From NCBI RefSeq assembly GCF_024362695.1, contig NC_065417.1, forward strand, positions 1,729,001-1,793,000: a stretch of 64,000 bases of DNA, written 5' to 3'. This DNA is from Pectinophora gossypiella (lineage: Eukaryota > Arthropoda > Insecta > Lepidoptera > Gelechiidae). Within the stretch, counting starts at the first letter, position 1; every line of letters starts with the position of its first letter. Below the pieces are notes generated by a model that did not search any database, was not told the DNA's origin, and was given only the letters and a program-made list of their open reading frames with translations. The position numbers were made by a program, and so were the translations under genes. This document shows, one piece after another, positions 20,801-31,544 of the stretch.

Positions 20801-21220
20801 AACATACTTATTTGTCCAAATTTTTCCCGTACCATGACTACTGAAACCACCCGTTAAAAACGCAACGCCAGCGAGGGTGACAATGATGACAAACCGATGT
20901 TGGAACATGTCCCGATTTCCTCAGAATAGAAATGACTAGTGATGAGCTGTCGTTCCCGTGACCCAAATGTTCAATTTGTCCCGATTTCTAGTCCTGATTT
21001 ATGATAATAATACAGGAAGTAAAATAGAATAGATATGTGTTATGCCTTACGAGCATGTGGTTGCTCTGAACTGTCTTATTACGAGGGCGGCAAGGTCTAT
21101 ATTCGTGTACCAAATAATTTAATAAATAAAAGATTTTTAAAAATCTGGCTTAAATATGCTGAAAAGAAGAATAAAGAACAATTATTATTTTTGCCTGGTT
21201 GCCTGGCAGAAATTTCTGTT

Positions 21221-21312
21221 TAGCAATAAGGCCGCCTATTGTGCTTATGTTTTTATTCGTATGTTTATGTCCCTTGTATATGTCGTTGTGCAATAAAGTA
21301 CTATTAAGTTTA
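21221..21312 (+). repeat. LINE-5 3' end
   Basis: GCAATAAGGCCGCCTATTGT to GTTGTGCAATAAAGTACTAT. A reverse copy is at 23575-23695 and a partial one at 34240-34290 with GATTGATTGATT repeats. Confidence 0.55.
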
Positions 21313-21335
21313 TTGATTGCCGCTGGATGCGGGCA

Positions 21336-21404
21336 GCGCAGGACCGATCGTCGTGGAGATCCTTGCGGGAGGCCTATGCCCAGCAGTGGGCGTCATACGG
21401 CTGA
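21336..21404 (+). repeat. LINE-6 ORF end
   Basis: Encodes a LINE C terminus AQDRSSWRSLREAYAQQWAS followed by YG and a stop, then GATGATGATG. The DNA GGAGGCCTATGCCCAGCAGT closely matches the SINE-A tail, pointing to a LINE whose 3' end SINE-A has borrowed. Confidence 0.65.
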
Positions 21405-22179
21405 TGATGATGAAGTTTATTGATTGATTGAATTATTATGTATCCGAGTAATGAGAAAATAGGTTATAATCTGGACAGAACCATCTATATTCTTTTTGGA
21501 CAACGTAGCCTGGAATGTTCCTCATACATACATACATACATACATAAACTCACGCCCGTAATCCCAAATGGGGTGGGCAGAGCCACAAGTAATCAAAGAC
21601 AACTTGCAGCCACTGTTGATACGAAGTCCTAAGATGGATATGATGAACCTTATGGTGATAAGGGATCAGCCTATCGCCCATAACATTACGATAGCCCATA
21701 CCATAACGTTAGAGGACACAATCCCTCTGTCGGTTTTTACGACATGCCGGGGAAGACAAGCAGCTGAACGTGTTCTATGTTTTTTATTTGCTCCCAGAAC
21801 AGCATAGAAGGTGACAAAGGTGGTGGGATGTTCCTCATAACACCTGGAAAACTATTTTTAACAGGTCGACACGTGTTTAATAAGGTAAATAAACAAATAT
21901 TTTAGCTTTCCCTTTAAAAATAATTTACTATCTATAAAGGGAGTGAATCTTCAAAAGTAATTACGCTCTCTAATTTAAGCACTGGCAGAATACAACACCA
22001 TTAAATTATCAAATAACGTAATCAGAAGGGACAAAGGGAAGTTTATGCTATCGCAATGGGAACATTTATTCCAAAAATTGGTATTAATTAATAAAAGCAG
22101 TCTTTTTAACGTGAAACACGAGATTCTGTTAATTCTAAATTCGAATTCAAATAATTAAATTCTGAAAATTTCATGTTTA
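21405..22179. repeat. Dispersed repeat pieces, no gene
   Basis: 21478-21525 matches 16470-16530. 21545-21830 (CTCACGCCCGTAATCCCAAA, then TTGCAGCCACTGTTGATACG) shares pieces with 33770-33830, 42245-42310 and 50705-50745 and looks like a LINE 3' segment. 21830-22179 holds nothing recognised. Confidence 0.4.
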
Positions 22180-22181
22180 CC

Positions 22182-22468
22182 AACCCCATCAACCCTGGTG
22201 TCAGGGTTATTACTGAGCCGTCATAGGCCCCTGACATGACTCATGTAACGACTACGTACTTACATCAGTAAGTAATAACCGGGACCAACGGCTTAACGTG
22301 CCTTCCGAAGCACGGATCTTTTTACTTTTTGGACAATCAGGTGATCAGCCTGTAATGTCCTAACCAAACTAGGGATCATAAAGTGATTTTTGTGATTTGT
22401 TCTCACCGGGATTCGAACCCGGGACCTCCATCCGGAGGAGCACAACGCTCAACCACTGAAGTCACTGA
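22182..22468 (-). repeat. SINE-B, full length
   Basis: TCATCAACCCTGG at the 3' side, core CTTAACGTGCCTTCCGAAGC, and head complement GGGATTCGAACCCGGGACCT. The A-box side is damaged (CTCAACCACTGAAGTCACTG). Confidence 0.75.
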
Positions 22469-22529
22469 TGGTTGTTAAATATATTTTAATATTTAAGCAC
22501 TTTAAAACCATGCAATTGTAAACAATGTG

Positions 22530-22655
22530 TATGAAACGACTGATGAATGTGGAGGAAGCAAGAGAAGTGTGTCAGGATCGAAGCAAATGGAATTACATAA
22601 TCTTTGCTGAACCCGGTGCGAAATTTGCTTGAGTTTATGTATGTATGTATGTTGA
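22530..22655 (+). repeat. LINE-2 tail
   Basis: Encodes KRLMNVEEAREVCQDRSKWN, then the 3' TTTATGTATGTATGTATG repeat. Confidence 0.65.
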
Positions 22656-22799
22656 AACAATTGTTATTCATAAATTAATGTGGTGCAGAGCTCTTCAGCA
22701 ATTTATACAAGTAGAACACCTCACTGGGACACCATTGTGACGGCACTACGGTTGCGCCACCACTAAAAATTATGCAGTTTTATAAAGGACAAGGGTTTT

Positions 22800-22950
22800 A
22801 TGTGCTATCGATACGAATATACTATCGAAATAGTAATATAAATAAAATAGTATTGAAATACTATCGTTAGTGTGACTATTGCAAGGAAGTATCGATCTTT
22901 TTTATAGTCACATGTTAAACTATCGATAGTTTGCATAGTACTTGCCGCAG
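22800..22950. repeat. TATCGATA-rich inverted repeat region
   Basis: CTATCGATAC near 22805 and ACTATCGATAGT at 22919-22930 bracket an AT-rich middle. Resembles the MITE-X family at 5785 and 52322. Ends not defined. Confidence 0.4.
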
Positions 22951-23574
22951 AATAGAAGAAAGAGTTTGGAAAGGCCCTAACGCGCATTCTGTATGAGAAC
23001 CGCTGTCGTCGGTTCAACCCCACTCTCTTTCACTACTACACCTATGCGATAGCTCTACTGCTATTCGAATTCTATAGCCACTTTACCGGAAATGTACATT
23101 TTATGTGATTGGCTGCAATTTTAAAATTACTTTTCGTAAGACACTACATACAAAAGTATTTACTGATAAATAGCCGATCATACACACGGTTCATTTAAAT
23201 TTGCATGCTACGACATCCTGTCATTGGCGAATAAATTTGTACATGTATAAGCAAACACACACACACACTGTTGGATATCTGAATAAATAAATAAATCTGT
23301 CTTTATTAACATTAGAGGTATAATAGTTACAATGTTAATAAAATATATAACATAGTAAAATTAGTAAATAAATACTTAGGTTTTCAACTTTTCTGCGATA
23401 AGGAGAAATATCCTTGCATGATAGTCGATTTTTGCCCTGCAAGTTATAATGCACAAAAAAACCTATGGTCTGTTCTTATCAAACGGAAAATGCATCGAAG
23501 GTATCATCCGTTGCACTAACGTATCATCGGTTGTCTGTGAACGGTCGAGTGCTTTTTTATTCATTTATCTGCTT

Positions 23575-23695
23575 TCAAATCAAATATACTTTATTGCACA
23601 GAACTAAAATTTCAACAATCAGACATAACACATGAATACAGTACAATTTGGGCGGCCTTATTGCTCTAGAGCAATCAAAAGCAGCAATGCTTTCG
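23575..23695 (-). repeat. LINE-5 3' end
   Basis: Reverse of 21221-21312: ATACTTTATTGCACAGAACT and GGGCGGCCTTATTGCTCTAG. Confidence 0.55.
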
Positions 23696-23753
23696 CGTTA
23701 CGCGACTGATAATACGCGACGGTATTGTCCACCAGAAATGAAAGAACCCTTAA

Positions 23754-23856
23754 CACTTTCAAGGACAGAACGTCTAATGACGTTTCGATTCTAAGGTGTC
23801 ATACTATCTATTATGTATGAACCATCAACGACCCATGGTCTCTGCCCGTGAAAGGG
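23754..23856. mobile_element. MITE-S, piggyBac-like, TTAA-flanked
   Basis: Flanked by TTAA at 23750-23753 and 23857-23860. Termini CACTTTCAAGGACAGAACG and TCTGCCCGTGAAAGGG are imperfect inverted repeats. TTAA duplications are diagnostic of piggyBac-type transposition. Copies at 24045-24143 and 37808-37898. Confidence 0.75.
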
Positions 23857-23877
23857 TTAATATACTATCATAGAACA

Positions 23878-24170
23878 ATATAGAAGGGAAGCTACAAAGA
23901 AAGAGAGGAAGAGGAAGAACAGGAAGAGCTTACATGGAACAGATTAAAGAGAAGGCGAACGTCGTGTCTTCTAAGGAGATGAAGGAATTGTTCTTTGATA
24001 GACAAGAATGGATAATGCTACACCGACAAGAGCGTGGCTCTTAACCCTTTCACGGACAGAGATCATGGGCCATTGATGGTTCATAACAGGTAATATGACA
24101 CCTTGGAATCGGAACTTCATTAGACGTTCTGCCCTTGAAAGTGTTAAATTAGTGATGTGTGTTGAAGAAT
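23878..24170 (+). repeat. LINE-1 tail interrupted by MITE-S
   Basis: Basic stretch GAAAGAGAGGAAGAGGAAGA, then the VNVVS-like segment, and the stem-loop GAGCGTGGCTC. MITE-S sits exactly at the TTAA of the 3' end. Confidence 0.7.
24045..24143. mobile_element. MITE-S nested in LINE-1
   Basis: TTAA at 24041-24044 and 24144-24147. Removing the element and one TTAA restores the GTGGCTCTTAAATTAGTG order expected of the LINE-1 3' end, so the insertion site and duplication are confirmed by the paralog at 14390. Confidence 0.85.
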
Positions 24171-24839
24171 GAACTATTTGCTCCATACTTGTATCAAAAC
24201 CAAACTCTTTCTTCTATCCCGTGGTGGGTGCAACACAGAAAGCTTTTTGTAACGATAGCATGAATTCTCTTATCAATTGTCTGTATTTCCAACCGATAAA
24301 TTGTTATAAATTAAATAAGCTATCTAATTTACACGTGTTTTACCTTCCGACGAAGCATTTTCGAATCGTGAGGCAAAACACGTGTTAATAAATACTTTTG
24401 ATTGTGGTTTTCTTCAATTTGTGTAAATAATCATTACAGAAGATGAAATTTCCACAAGAATAATCATCAATTTCATCTCGAAGTAACTAATCACTTGTTT
24501 TATCGCTTAAACTCTGAGGGTTTAAGCTATATTTACATTATAAAATAAACCTCAGGATATTCCGCCTGCCAAGCAGAAGGTTTAAGCTGAAGATTACAAT
24601 TTTCGACCTTAGAGTTCCCGTGTTTACTGTGCAAACAGACAAATTGTACCTTAACATTTCAAGTCGAAATTGTGTAGCATTTATGAGATTGGTTTTTACG
24701 TAAAGGATGAAATTGGTTTATAGGAAGAATGTTATTAGGACATTATTATTACAACAAGCAGTATTTATCTATGTAACAGCTAATTGGAAAGTGCCTTTTC
24801 CCCAGAGCTTCTTCCTCGTTTGTGAATTTGTAACCCTGT
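24171..24839. other. Intergenic, nothing recognised
   Basis: AT-rich sequence with no open frame over 60 codons and no shared repeat that I could find. Confidence 0.35.
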
Positions 24840-24849
24840 GCTTTTAAAG

Positions 24850-24955
24850 CCAGAGTGAAGAGGCACCTTCTGGGCGAGCTCGCTTCATCTTAGGCCTCGT
24901 CAATGCCTTCGGGGAAGTCTGGGGCCAAGAGCAAACCCATCAACGGAAAAAAAGA
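24850..24955 (+). repeat. LINE 3' fragment (lepidopteran type)
   Basis: GCCAGAGTGAAGAGGCACCT and GAGCTCGCTTCATCTTAGGC resemble a very common lepidopteran LINE 3' region known to me from other genomes. Single copy in this window. Confidence 0.4.
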
Positions 24956-25567
24956 AAAAGGCAGCAATTAGTACAGGCAGTAAGCGAGAGAGAAAAGTGT
25001 ATGAAAGTCCATGATGCCCGCTTATGATGCTCTTAATTTTTTGACAACCATGTCAAAAGAAAAATTGTTGTTACTAGAGGGTGGCGGCGACGTAGCGTGA
25101 CTGAAAAGAAATAAAAAATAGAACAATAAATGAAAAAAAAAAATACGAACTCGCGCGCGACTAGCCATAATTGTTGTAGCTATGCAGGATAAAGTGGAGA
25201 TCTGAATAAAGGTGGAATTAGACGAAAAATCGACAAAAAAGTTAAAAAAAATACTGGTCGGAATATTCACGCCTATAGGCAATTAAAGTTTTTATATTTA
25301 ATTTTGACTAAAACCTCGATTTCTTCTAACGTTTTAGGTCGATCATGGTGAATTAAAAATAATATTAATAAAAAAAAATAAAAATAGCTATCATGACATT
25401 TAACTGAACTGTTTGTAAAAGAGACCATTCCTTTTTTTTTTTTTTTCAAAAATCTCTAAAGTTACTCAAAATGATGCCTCTATAAGCTTGTAATTTGATT
25501 TTAATAATTTTATACCGTACTAGCTTTTAAATAACCAAAAAAACATGCTTGGATGGTACGAGCTTTG
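24956..25567. other. Intergenic, A-rich runs
   Basis: Poly-A and poly-T runs at 25135-25142 and 25431-25446. The 86-codon minus frame at 25022-25282 is low complexity and has no supporting motif. Confidence 0.35.
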
Positions 25568-25645
25568 AAAATGTAGTCTCTGCTTACCCCGTTGGGACGC
25601 AGGCATGCGTTTAATTTAGTCAGGCGTGAGTTTAGATATGTGTGT
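25568..25645 (+). repeat. LINE-2 3' fragment
   Basis: AGTCTCTGCTTACCCCGTTG and GGCGTGAGTTTAGATATGTG match the final bases of LINE-2. Confidence 0.5.
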
Positions 25646-25662
25646 ATGTATATGTACACACC

Positions 25663-26106
25663 GCCGTCTTCAACTAGGCTGGGGCCCTCGGGCACACAAG
25701 AATTTGGGGCCCTTTTTGAAAGTAAAGAAAGCGAATTGGAAAGTAAAAAAGAAAAACACTTACAAAGAAAAAAATTCAATGTTAATGTTATGTTTATTTA
25801 AATGTTAATTTTTAAATGTAAAAATGTACCCGAGTGACCGCGACTTTTCCAAAAAACAAAAAAACCTATGCTGTATTTGTCTGGGAAAAGTCGCAGTCAT
25901 CGATAATATAATGGTGTCGTAAGTATATGATATGCCTTAAATCTAACCTTCTGATAAGATTCCTGGTTTGTGAAAAAAGTGTAATGTGCCCGACAAAAAT
26001 GTTTTGAGAATAAATGTGTAAGGGAAATTGTGGATCCTTCGTGGCCCCCCGAGAATGGGGGCCCTGGGCACGGGCCCCGTGTGCCCTTATGGTGAAGACG
26101 GCATAC
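25663..26106. mobile_element. DNA transposon fragment with GCCGTCTTCA ends
   Basis: Left end GCCGTCTTCAACTAGGCTGG with GGGGCCCTCGGGCACAC; right end GGGGCCCTGGGCACGGGC, then TGAAGACGGC. The ends are imperfect inverted repeats about 50 bp long. An inner inverted pair GCGACTTTTCC / GGAAAAGTCGC lies at 25840-25895. No transposase or clear target duplication. Confidence 0.5.
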
Positions 26107-26458
26107 ATAATGTGTACATAACATGGTGTTCTCTTTGCTTCTAGACAAGTAGAGTCCAACCAGATGCCACATTTCCACGCCGCCCAAGCAACAATGTCAC
26201 AATGACAAATGACGCTCGTACTTTCACGTCAGCATTTCTGTCACTTTAATACCCTTGTCACATTTTCATGGCGCTCATTATTAATTTTAATTCTGTCCTC
26301 GTTTTTCAAATAAATGACAGTCATTACATATTTTTCTTATGCCACAGAATAAATAATAATTACGTATGGAATGGTAGCTCTCCCCGCACCAAATTGCATC
26401 AGGCGCCGCGACCTCACCCCTCACGTATAGAAAGATAACTCTCTGCCATATCGCCGTC

Positions 26459-26810
26459 TGTAATGGTCGAGTCAACTGTGAAAAATTGTCTCGACGACCC
26501 GATTACTCTAGCCATAGAGGCGGCCAATCAGCTCGCGACACCAAACACTTCAGAACCCCGATACCGACCCGCCGGCGTGCTCTACGATTTCCCTTATCCA
26601 GCACTTATCGCTACCGACACACTAGGGTCGATTAATCCTTTCAAATATTCTTCCTCTCAGACGACGCCGAGCCGAGGTTCGCGCTCACTCAACTGGGCAC
26701 CCTCAGGCCTGTTGTCTTAAACGTTGTACCGGGTGAGAGCCTTCAGCGCAAGTAGTTAATGCCATCTGCGGCAAATCTACAAAAAGTCACGTCAAAAAAA
26801 AACTATGAAA
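26459..26810 (+). repeat. Repeat-4, longest copy
   Basis: Starts AATGGTCGAGTCAACTGTG, contains CGACCCGATTACTCTAGCC, AACTGGGCACCCTCAGGCC and TTGTACCGGGTGAGAGCC, and ends in an A run at 26797-26805. An 85-codon frame crosses it but is not kept in other copies. Probably the 3' part of a retroelement. Confidence 0.6.
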
Positions 26811-27189
26811 TATTTTTTTTATGTAAAAGTTGACGAATCAAAGCGTATCTACGTTACGTACTGAGTAAAATATATTTTTGAGTCTGAGTTTTTGTTCTTG
26901 CACGAATAAAAAAAACCGCAATAAACTACTTAAGGTTCTAAATTCAAATTCTGATGCACGATAAATCTATTAATTGATGAACATGCAAATTAGCATTCTT
27001 TTAAAAATAGAATCACTGTAACTCATTATTACGTAATTCCTAATTAAATCAAGGTTAGAAGAAAATGTTTTAAAGAAATTATCTTCTTAGACAGGCTTCT
27101 ATTTCTAGATGAACTAATTAACTCCGTCATTTACAAGTCAAAGTTACAAAGTATATATTTAGATAGAGAGATAGGAATAAAGAGCTGTG
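26811..27189. other. LINE-3 remnant then AT-rich sequence
   Basis: 26815-26892 is a diverged LINE-3 end (AAGTTGACGAATCAAAGCG). From there to 27189 I see nothing. Confidence 0.4.
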
Positions 27190-27194
27190 TTAGT

Positions 27195-27400
27195 CCAGTT
27201 CGAAGAACGCTTGACTCTCATTATGAGGTCGCAGGTTCGAATCCCAACACGGGCCTTAACTAACGACTTTGAGAATTTGTTTTAGAATTCATATTTTCAT
27301 TATAAATGATTATCAAAGCTCAGCGGTGAAAGAAAATATCGTGAGGAACCCCACCTTCCCGAGAAATGCGTTTTGGATGTAGGTATCCTAACTTGACAAA
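27195..27400 (+). repeat. SINE-D, 5' part
   Basis: tRNA-like head with TTAGTCCAGTTCGAAGAACG (A-box side) and GTCGCAGGTTCGAATCCCA (B box), then GCTCAGCGGTGAAAGAAAAT. Diverged from the 44340 copy. Confidence 0.65.
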
Positions 27401-27419
27401 GATGTGCTTAAACGTCACA

Positions 27420-27770
27420 TGAAATGATGTGACTTGGCCCCATCGCGGTGGGAGATACTGGCCCAGGATCGGCCACAATGGAGGCATACTGTGAACACCA
27501 AGGTGTATGGCTTTGAACAGAAACGTCGGGAAGAGCTTGATTCAAAACGCGACGAGCTGAAGGCCCGACCATCTGCAGCCATATCTTAAACTATATCGAA
27601 GGTGCGCTGACGTGCAGTGAATGTGGCCGTAAGTACATTCACTGCTAAGATCGGTTACGTCAGCCATATGAGAGCACATCTTAGGCGTTCCTAGATTGGA
27701 GACTTGTCGCCATGGCCGAATACGGCTGGAAGGGTATATATTATCCTAACTTGTATTGGGCTAGAAGGAT
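27420..27770 (+). repeat. LINE-8 tail with zinc-knuckle-like end
   Basis: Broken frames read PHRGGRYWPRIGHNGG, ALNRNVGKSLIQNAT, and a Cys/His end CSECGRKYIHC.IGYVSHMRAH. A C-x2-C...H-x3-H terminus is common in several LINE ORFs. Two or more stops and shifts. A second, shorter copy is at 31330-31440. Confidence 0.5.
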
Positions 27771-27964
27771 CTGATGAGCGCTGCAGATAGCGCCATACTT
27801 GTTGCCAAGTTTTGGGCCAATACTATTTAGTTTGCCATCGACACGATAAGAAAAAAGTAATATTTCTAATATAAATCATAATCATGATCTAATGTATGTT
27901 TATGTATGATTAATTTGTGAACATAGCAGATTAACAGACAAGTTATACGTTAAAACAGATATAC

Positions 27965-28106
27965 CAGGTGGCCTAGCACCGTAAGCACGCGACTCATTCT
28001 CGCTGCGACAGAGATCGTCTGTCACTTCTGTGCAGTACTGTGAGAGAGTGACGGGTGACGTATGTCGAGGCGAGAAAAAGCGCGCTTACGGTGCTAAGCC
28101 GGCAGG
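27965..28106. mobile_element. Palindromic MITE (GCACCGTAAGC ends)
   Basis: Left GGCCTAGCACCGTAAGCACG mirrors right GCGCTTACGGTGCTAAGCC, and the symmetry extends inwards (CATTCTCGC / GCGAGAAAAA and GTCACTTCTG / GAGAGTGACGG). Single copy in the window. Confidence 0.55.
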
Positions 28107-28147
28107 AAATATTACCTAATAGCTGTGAAATAAGTGATTCTATTAAA

Positions 28148-28492
28148 ATGACATAACATAAACAGCTTATATATACGTCCCAGTGCTGGGCACAGGCCTC
28201 CCTTCAATCAGCCGAAAGGGGTATGGAGCATACTCCACCACGCTGCTCTACTGCAGGTTGGTGGAGGTGCTTTTACGACTAATAGCTGGGACTGACTGCT
28301 TAACGTGCCCTCCGAAGCACGGAATCATCTTAATTTTTTGGACAATCAGATGGTTCAAACCTGCAATGACCTTACTAAACAAAGAAAAGTTTCACAAAGT
28401 GATTTCGACAATATTCCCATCAGGAATCGAACCCAGACCTCCCGATCGTGAGCGTAGCGCTCTAACCACTAGACCATGGAAGCTGCTGCATC
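28148..28492 (-). repeat. SINE-A, full length
   Basis: Reverse copy from the TAACATAAACAGC tail side to CTAGACCATGGAAGCTGC, with both promoter boxes recognisable. The 115-codon frame crossing it is incidental. Confidence 0.8.
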
Positions 28493-28859
28493 TAAATAAT
28501 TACAATACAGAAGAGAACGTCAATTCTTAAATTAAATTCAAAAACAATTTCGTAAATGGGATTCAGTTATAATGACTTGATGATTGATGTCTTAAATTTC
28601 GAAAGTCTGCTTTTCAATTGTTTTTGAAACAATTTGACTGATTGGCGGGGGAACTTTACATAATGATGCGTAACAATTAAGGGCAAACGGGCTTAAAACA
28701 GCTCTGTCGTCGCCGAACGATGTAAAGACTCCTTTGGCCAAAACTCTATGGTCCAATCCTTTAAACAGAAACATAATGGCGGACATTTTTAAGAAGAAAA
28801 CAGTTGACGATCGGGAACGAAGAGGATTGGTCATGGTTGAACTACAGATATTAATTATA

Positions 28860-28935
28860 TTAATCGTATTGCGGTGAAGGAAAACCCACATCCCCAAGAA
28901 ATGTATTTTCGGAGGTATGTGACATAACCTGTATT
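28860..28935 (+). repeat. SINE-D fragment
   Basis: GCGGTGAAGGAAAACCCACA and ATTTTCGGAGGTATGTGACA match the middle of SINE-D. Confidence 0.5.
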
Positions 28936-29331
28936 GGTCTGTCTAACGCGAGTAGGATGTCACCCAGTGTAGTCTATATCAAAGTCGTACTAGGACTGCT
29001 GTCCCCGCCTCTGAATGGTACTGAAAGTTACTGCTGCCTTCTGTTAGATTCCAGGTTACAGTCCCTGTGACTTGCCCTTTCCGTCCCGCAGTGCCGTACC
29101 GATGGCTTCCATCTCCGCCTTTGCAACCATTGAGGTCTTCAACCATATCCCTGGGCAAGGGTTCTACGTTATACCCCGTAGATCTGGGTCTCTACCCGAA
29201 CTCAGCCACCATCTCACTCCGGCCTACAAAAGTAAGAGGCCCACCCCTGGATGCGCCGAACAGAATTACCCCAGTGGAGGGCAGAGAAGATGACTCTGTG
29301 GGTAACACTGTACTAGACGTGACGTACGTGA
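28935..29331 (+). repeat. Dispersed repeat shared with 55265-55450
   Basis: TAACGCGAGTAGGATG, TAGATTCCAGGTTACAGTCC and CTGTGACTTGCCCT recur at 55 kb. Overlapping frames at 29067-29354 are proline-rich and have no motif I recognise. Confidence 0.45.
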
Positions 29332-29720
29332 TGATCTCCGTGGTCCAGTGGTAGAGCGTTGGGCTCACGATCCGTAGGTCCCGGATTCGAATCCCGGTGG
29401 GGACATATCACAAAAATCACTTTGTGATCCCTAGTTTGGTTAGGACATTACAGGCTGATCACCGGATTGTCCAAAAAGTAAAATGATCCGTGCTTCGGAA
29501 GGCACGTTAAGCCGTTGTTCCGGTTACTACTTACTAATGTAAGTAAAATAATTATATAAAAAATATATAAATAATTTTGAACTTTTTTGATTTTTTTTAA
29601 GAATTCGATACATGACAGGTATCGGGTACTGATGTCAGGGGCCTTTGGCGGCTCAATAATAACCCTGACACCAAGGTTGATGAGGTTGGTAATTCACCTC
29701 ACAACCCACACGATAGAAGC
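29332..29720 (+). repeat. SINE-B split by an 85-bp AT-rich insertion
   Basis: Head and core at 29332-29545 (TGGTCCAGTGG, GGATTCGAATCCCGG), then unrelated AT-rich sequence, then the tail at 29632-29720 (TCAGGGGCCTTTGGCGGCTC). The insert (about 29546-29631) is unclassified. Confidence 0.7.
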
Positions 29721-30054
29721 ACTGTACTAGAAATAAGTCTAACAAAAAAAATGGCAAAGAAGTCACAACGAGTATAAACATAACATACTGGTCCCCAGAG
29801 TAATTAGAGCATGAATTATTGTTTGTACTGCTTTGGTAACATTTTTATTAAATTACGGCCGACGTTTGAACTACGAAATAAATCGTCGCTTAAAGTGAAA
29901 AATACAAGGCTCTATTTTGAAAAACTACATTTGGAATTATTTTTGTTAATAATACCTCGCAAATCGCAATAGACACGCTAATTTCAATTTATTTTACTAG
30001 GGAAGGTAGGTAAGTAGGTAGGTCTAGGTATCTAGGTAGGTAGGTATGGATTCT
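29721..30054. other. Intergenic with a GGTA microsatellite
   Basis: Imperfect (TAGG)n at 30005-30050. Nothing else recognised. Confidence 0.4.
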
Positions 30055-30310
30055 GGGCTTAATTTTTATCCATTTATGAATTTGTTTTCGAATTCATGTT
30101 TGGATCATAAATGATTATCACGTGCTTTGCGGTGAAGGAAAACCTAGTGAGGAAATCCACATTCTCGAAAAATACATTTTCGGAGGTATGTGACCTAACC
30201 TGTAATGAGCTGGTTTTCCCTTAGTGGGTTGGCAGGTCATTTTTCACAGGGTCCGCTTACCTAACCTTTGACAGGTCCGATGTTTTACAGAAGCGCCAAT
30301 ATAATGTGGA
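30055..30310 (+). repeat. SINE-D, 5' truncated
   Basis: GGCTTAATTTTTATCCATTT into TTCATGTTTGGATCATAAAT, GCGGTGAAGGAAAACC, and a tail with TTTTCACAGGGTCCGCTTAC. The tRNA head is lost. Confidence 0.65.
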
Positions 30311-30319
30311 TTTCGGTTT

Positions 30320-30565
30320 CGGGAATCTCACGATGTTTTCTTTCACCGCATGTTAAATAAATAAATAAATTTATTTCCAGAAAATAACTGTTACAATGAA
30401 ATAGAAGTTATTATATATATTTAGCAGTTATAATCATTTATGATCCAAACACGAATTCAAAAACAATTTCGACAATCATTGGTTTAGGCCTGTGCTGGAT
30501 TCGAACCTACGACCATAAAATGAGAGGCAAGCGTTCTACCAACTAGGCTACCACGGATTTACCGG
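30320..30565 (-). repeat. SINE-D with internal insertion
   Basis: Reverse copy forming an inverted pair with 30055-30310. The head complement GGATTCGAACCTACGACC and GTTCTACCAACTAGGCTACC are present. About 65 bp of AAATAAATAAAT-type and unrelated sequence interrupts it at 30355-30420. Confidence 0.65.
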
Positions 30566-31031
30566 ACTATCAACTTAATAGACAGGTTATTAAAATTATC
30601 GCGATCTCCAAAGCACAGGCGGTAGCTATTAACCTGATGAATATAAAAAAAAATGTACAAACAGCTATAGGACAAAAACGCCTGTATTCGCGACAACAAA
30701 GGTCTAGTACCGGAAAAAACAAACAGCAACGACTCAGCAACAAATGTTTTTTATCCATGTTCATTTATTCAGAGCCGTACGCTGGCAACGCGCCAACCCT
30801 GGCAACACTGGATACTTGAGCTTATAGGGTTCTCTCAGTAAAATATTCAGTTAGTTTTTTGTTGGTTTTATTTCGTTGAGAAAGGAAGACTAAGAAACGT
30901 AAAAACATCTGACCAAATTAAGGTCCTTAAGGAAGTTTAGTACTGACTACTAAAGAGTAGCCAAAACGAACGATTCTCACATCAAACAAACGAATCACAT
31001 CAACAAAAATCACATGAACAAATTATAAAAC
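30566..31031. other. Intergenic, nothing recognised
   Basis: Two overlapping short frames on opposite strands at 30570-30819; neither has a motif or splice context. Confidence 0.35.
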
Positions 31032-31044
31032 ATATTCATAGGTA

Positions 31045-31138
31045 ATAAAAACACATAATAACGGGTTCTACTTTTAAACGCGGTAAGAACCCGTTATTAG
31101 TGTTTTAATTATGATAATAACCGCGTAAACTTAAAACA
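31045..31138 (+). mobile_element. HP element, 94 bp, with 13-bp duplication
   Basis: Flanked by exact ATATTCATAGGTA (31032-31044 and 31139-31151). Contains ACGGGTTCT and the matching GGTAAGAACCCGTTATTA arm, then the tail ATAACCGCGTAAACTTAAAA. The hairpin arms are shorter than in 7054-7181, but order, tail and duplication length agree. Confidence 0.8.
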
Positions 31139-31329
31139 ATATTCATAGGTATATTTGTCCAAAGTTCTTCCGTATAGTGATGTTTAAAAGATAGCCCATC
31201 TGCCCTAAGAGTTTACCTTAACTTACCACGGACGACATCACTCACAATACGGCAGAACTTCAGGCAAATATACATATTAATTTGTTTTATAATTTGTTAA
31301 TGTAATATGATTCGTGTGGGAATGAAGCA

Positions 31330-31440
31330 AGCACAAGACAGAAGAGAGATTGGCTATATAAGCTACATGCGAGCACATGAACGTCGGAGTTGAAGCAGTC
31401 GCTATAGCCGAAATTGGCTGGATCACATCATCATCATCAT
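31330..31440 (+). repeat. LINE-8 tail fragment
   Basis: Reads IGYISYMRAHERRS then a stop, like 27650-27700, with CATCATCATCATCAT after it. Confidence 0.45.
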
Positions 31441-31544
31441 CATACGGTAGAACTGCATTTATTAAATTCTCACAGAAGGTTTAGAAGTGAAGGTGAAGGT
31501 TGGAACAGACTTGCATATACACGTACAATCAAAGAGCCAAAGTT

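Noticed and set aside
29067..29354. Proline-rich gene
   Set aside because: Part of a dispersed repeat shared with 55.3 kb; the frame is not kept there.
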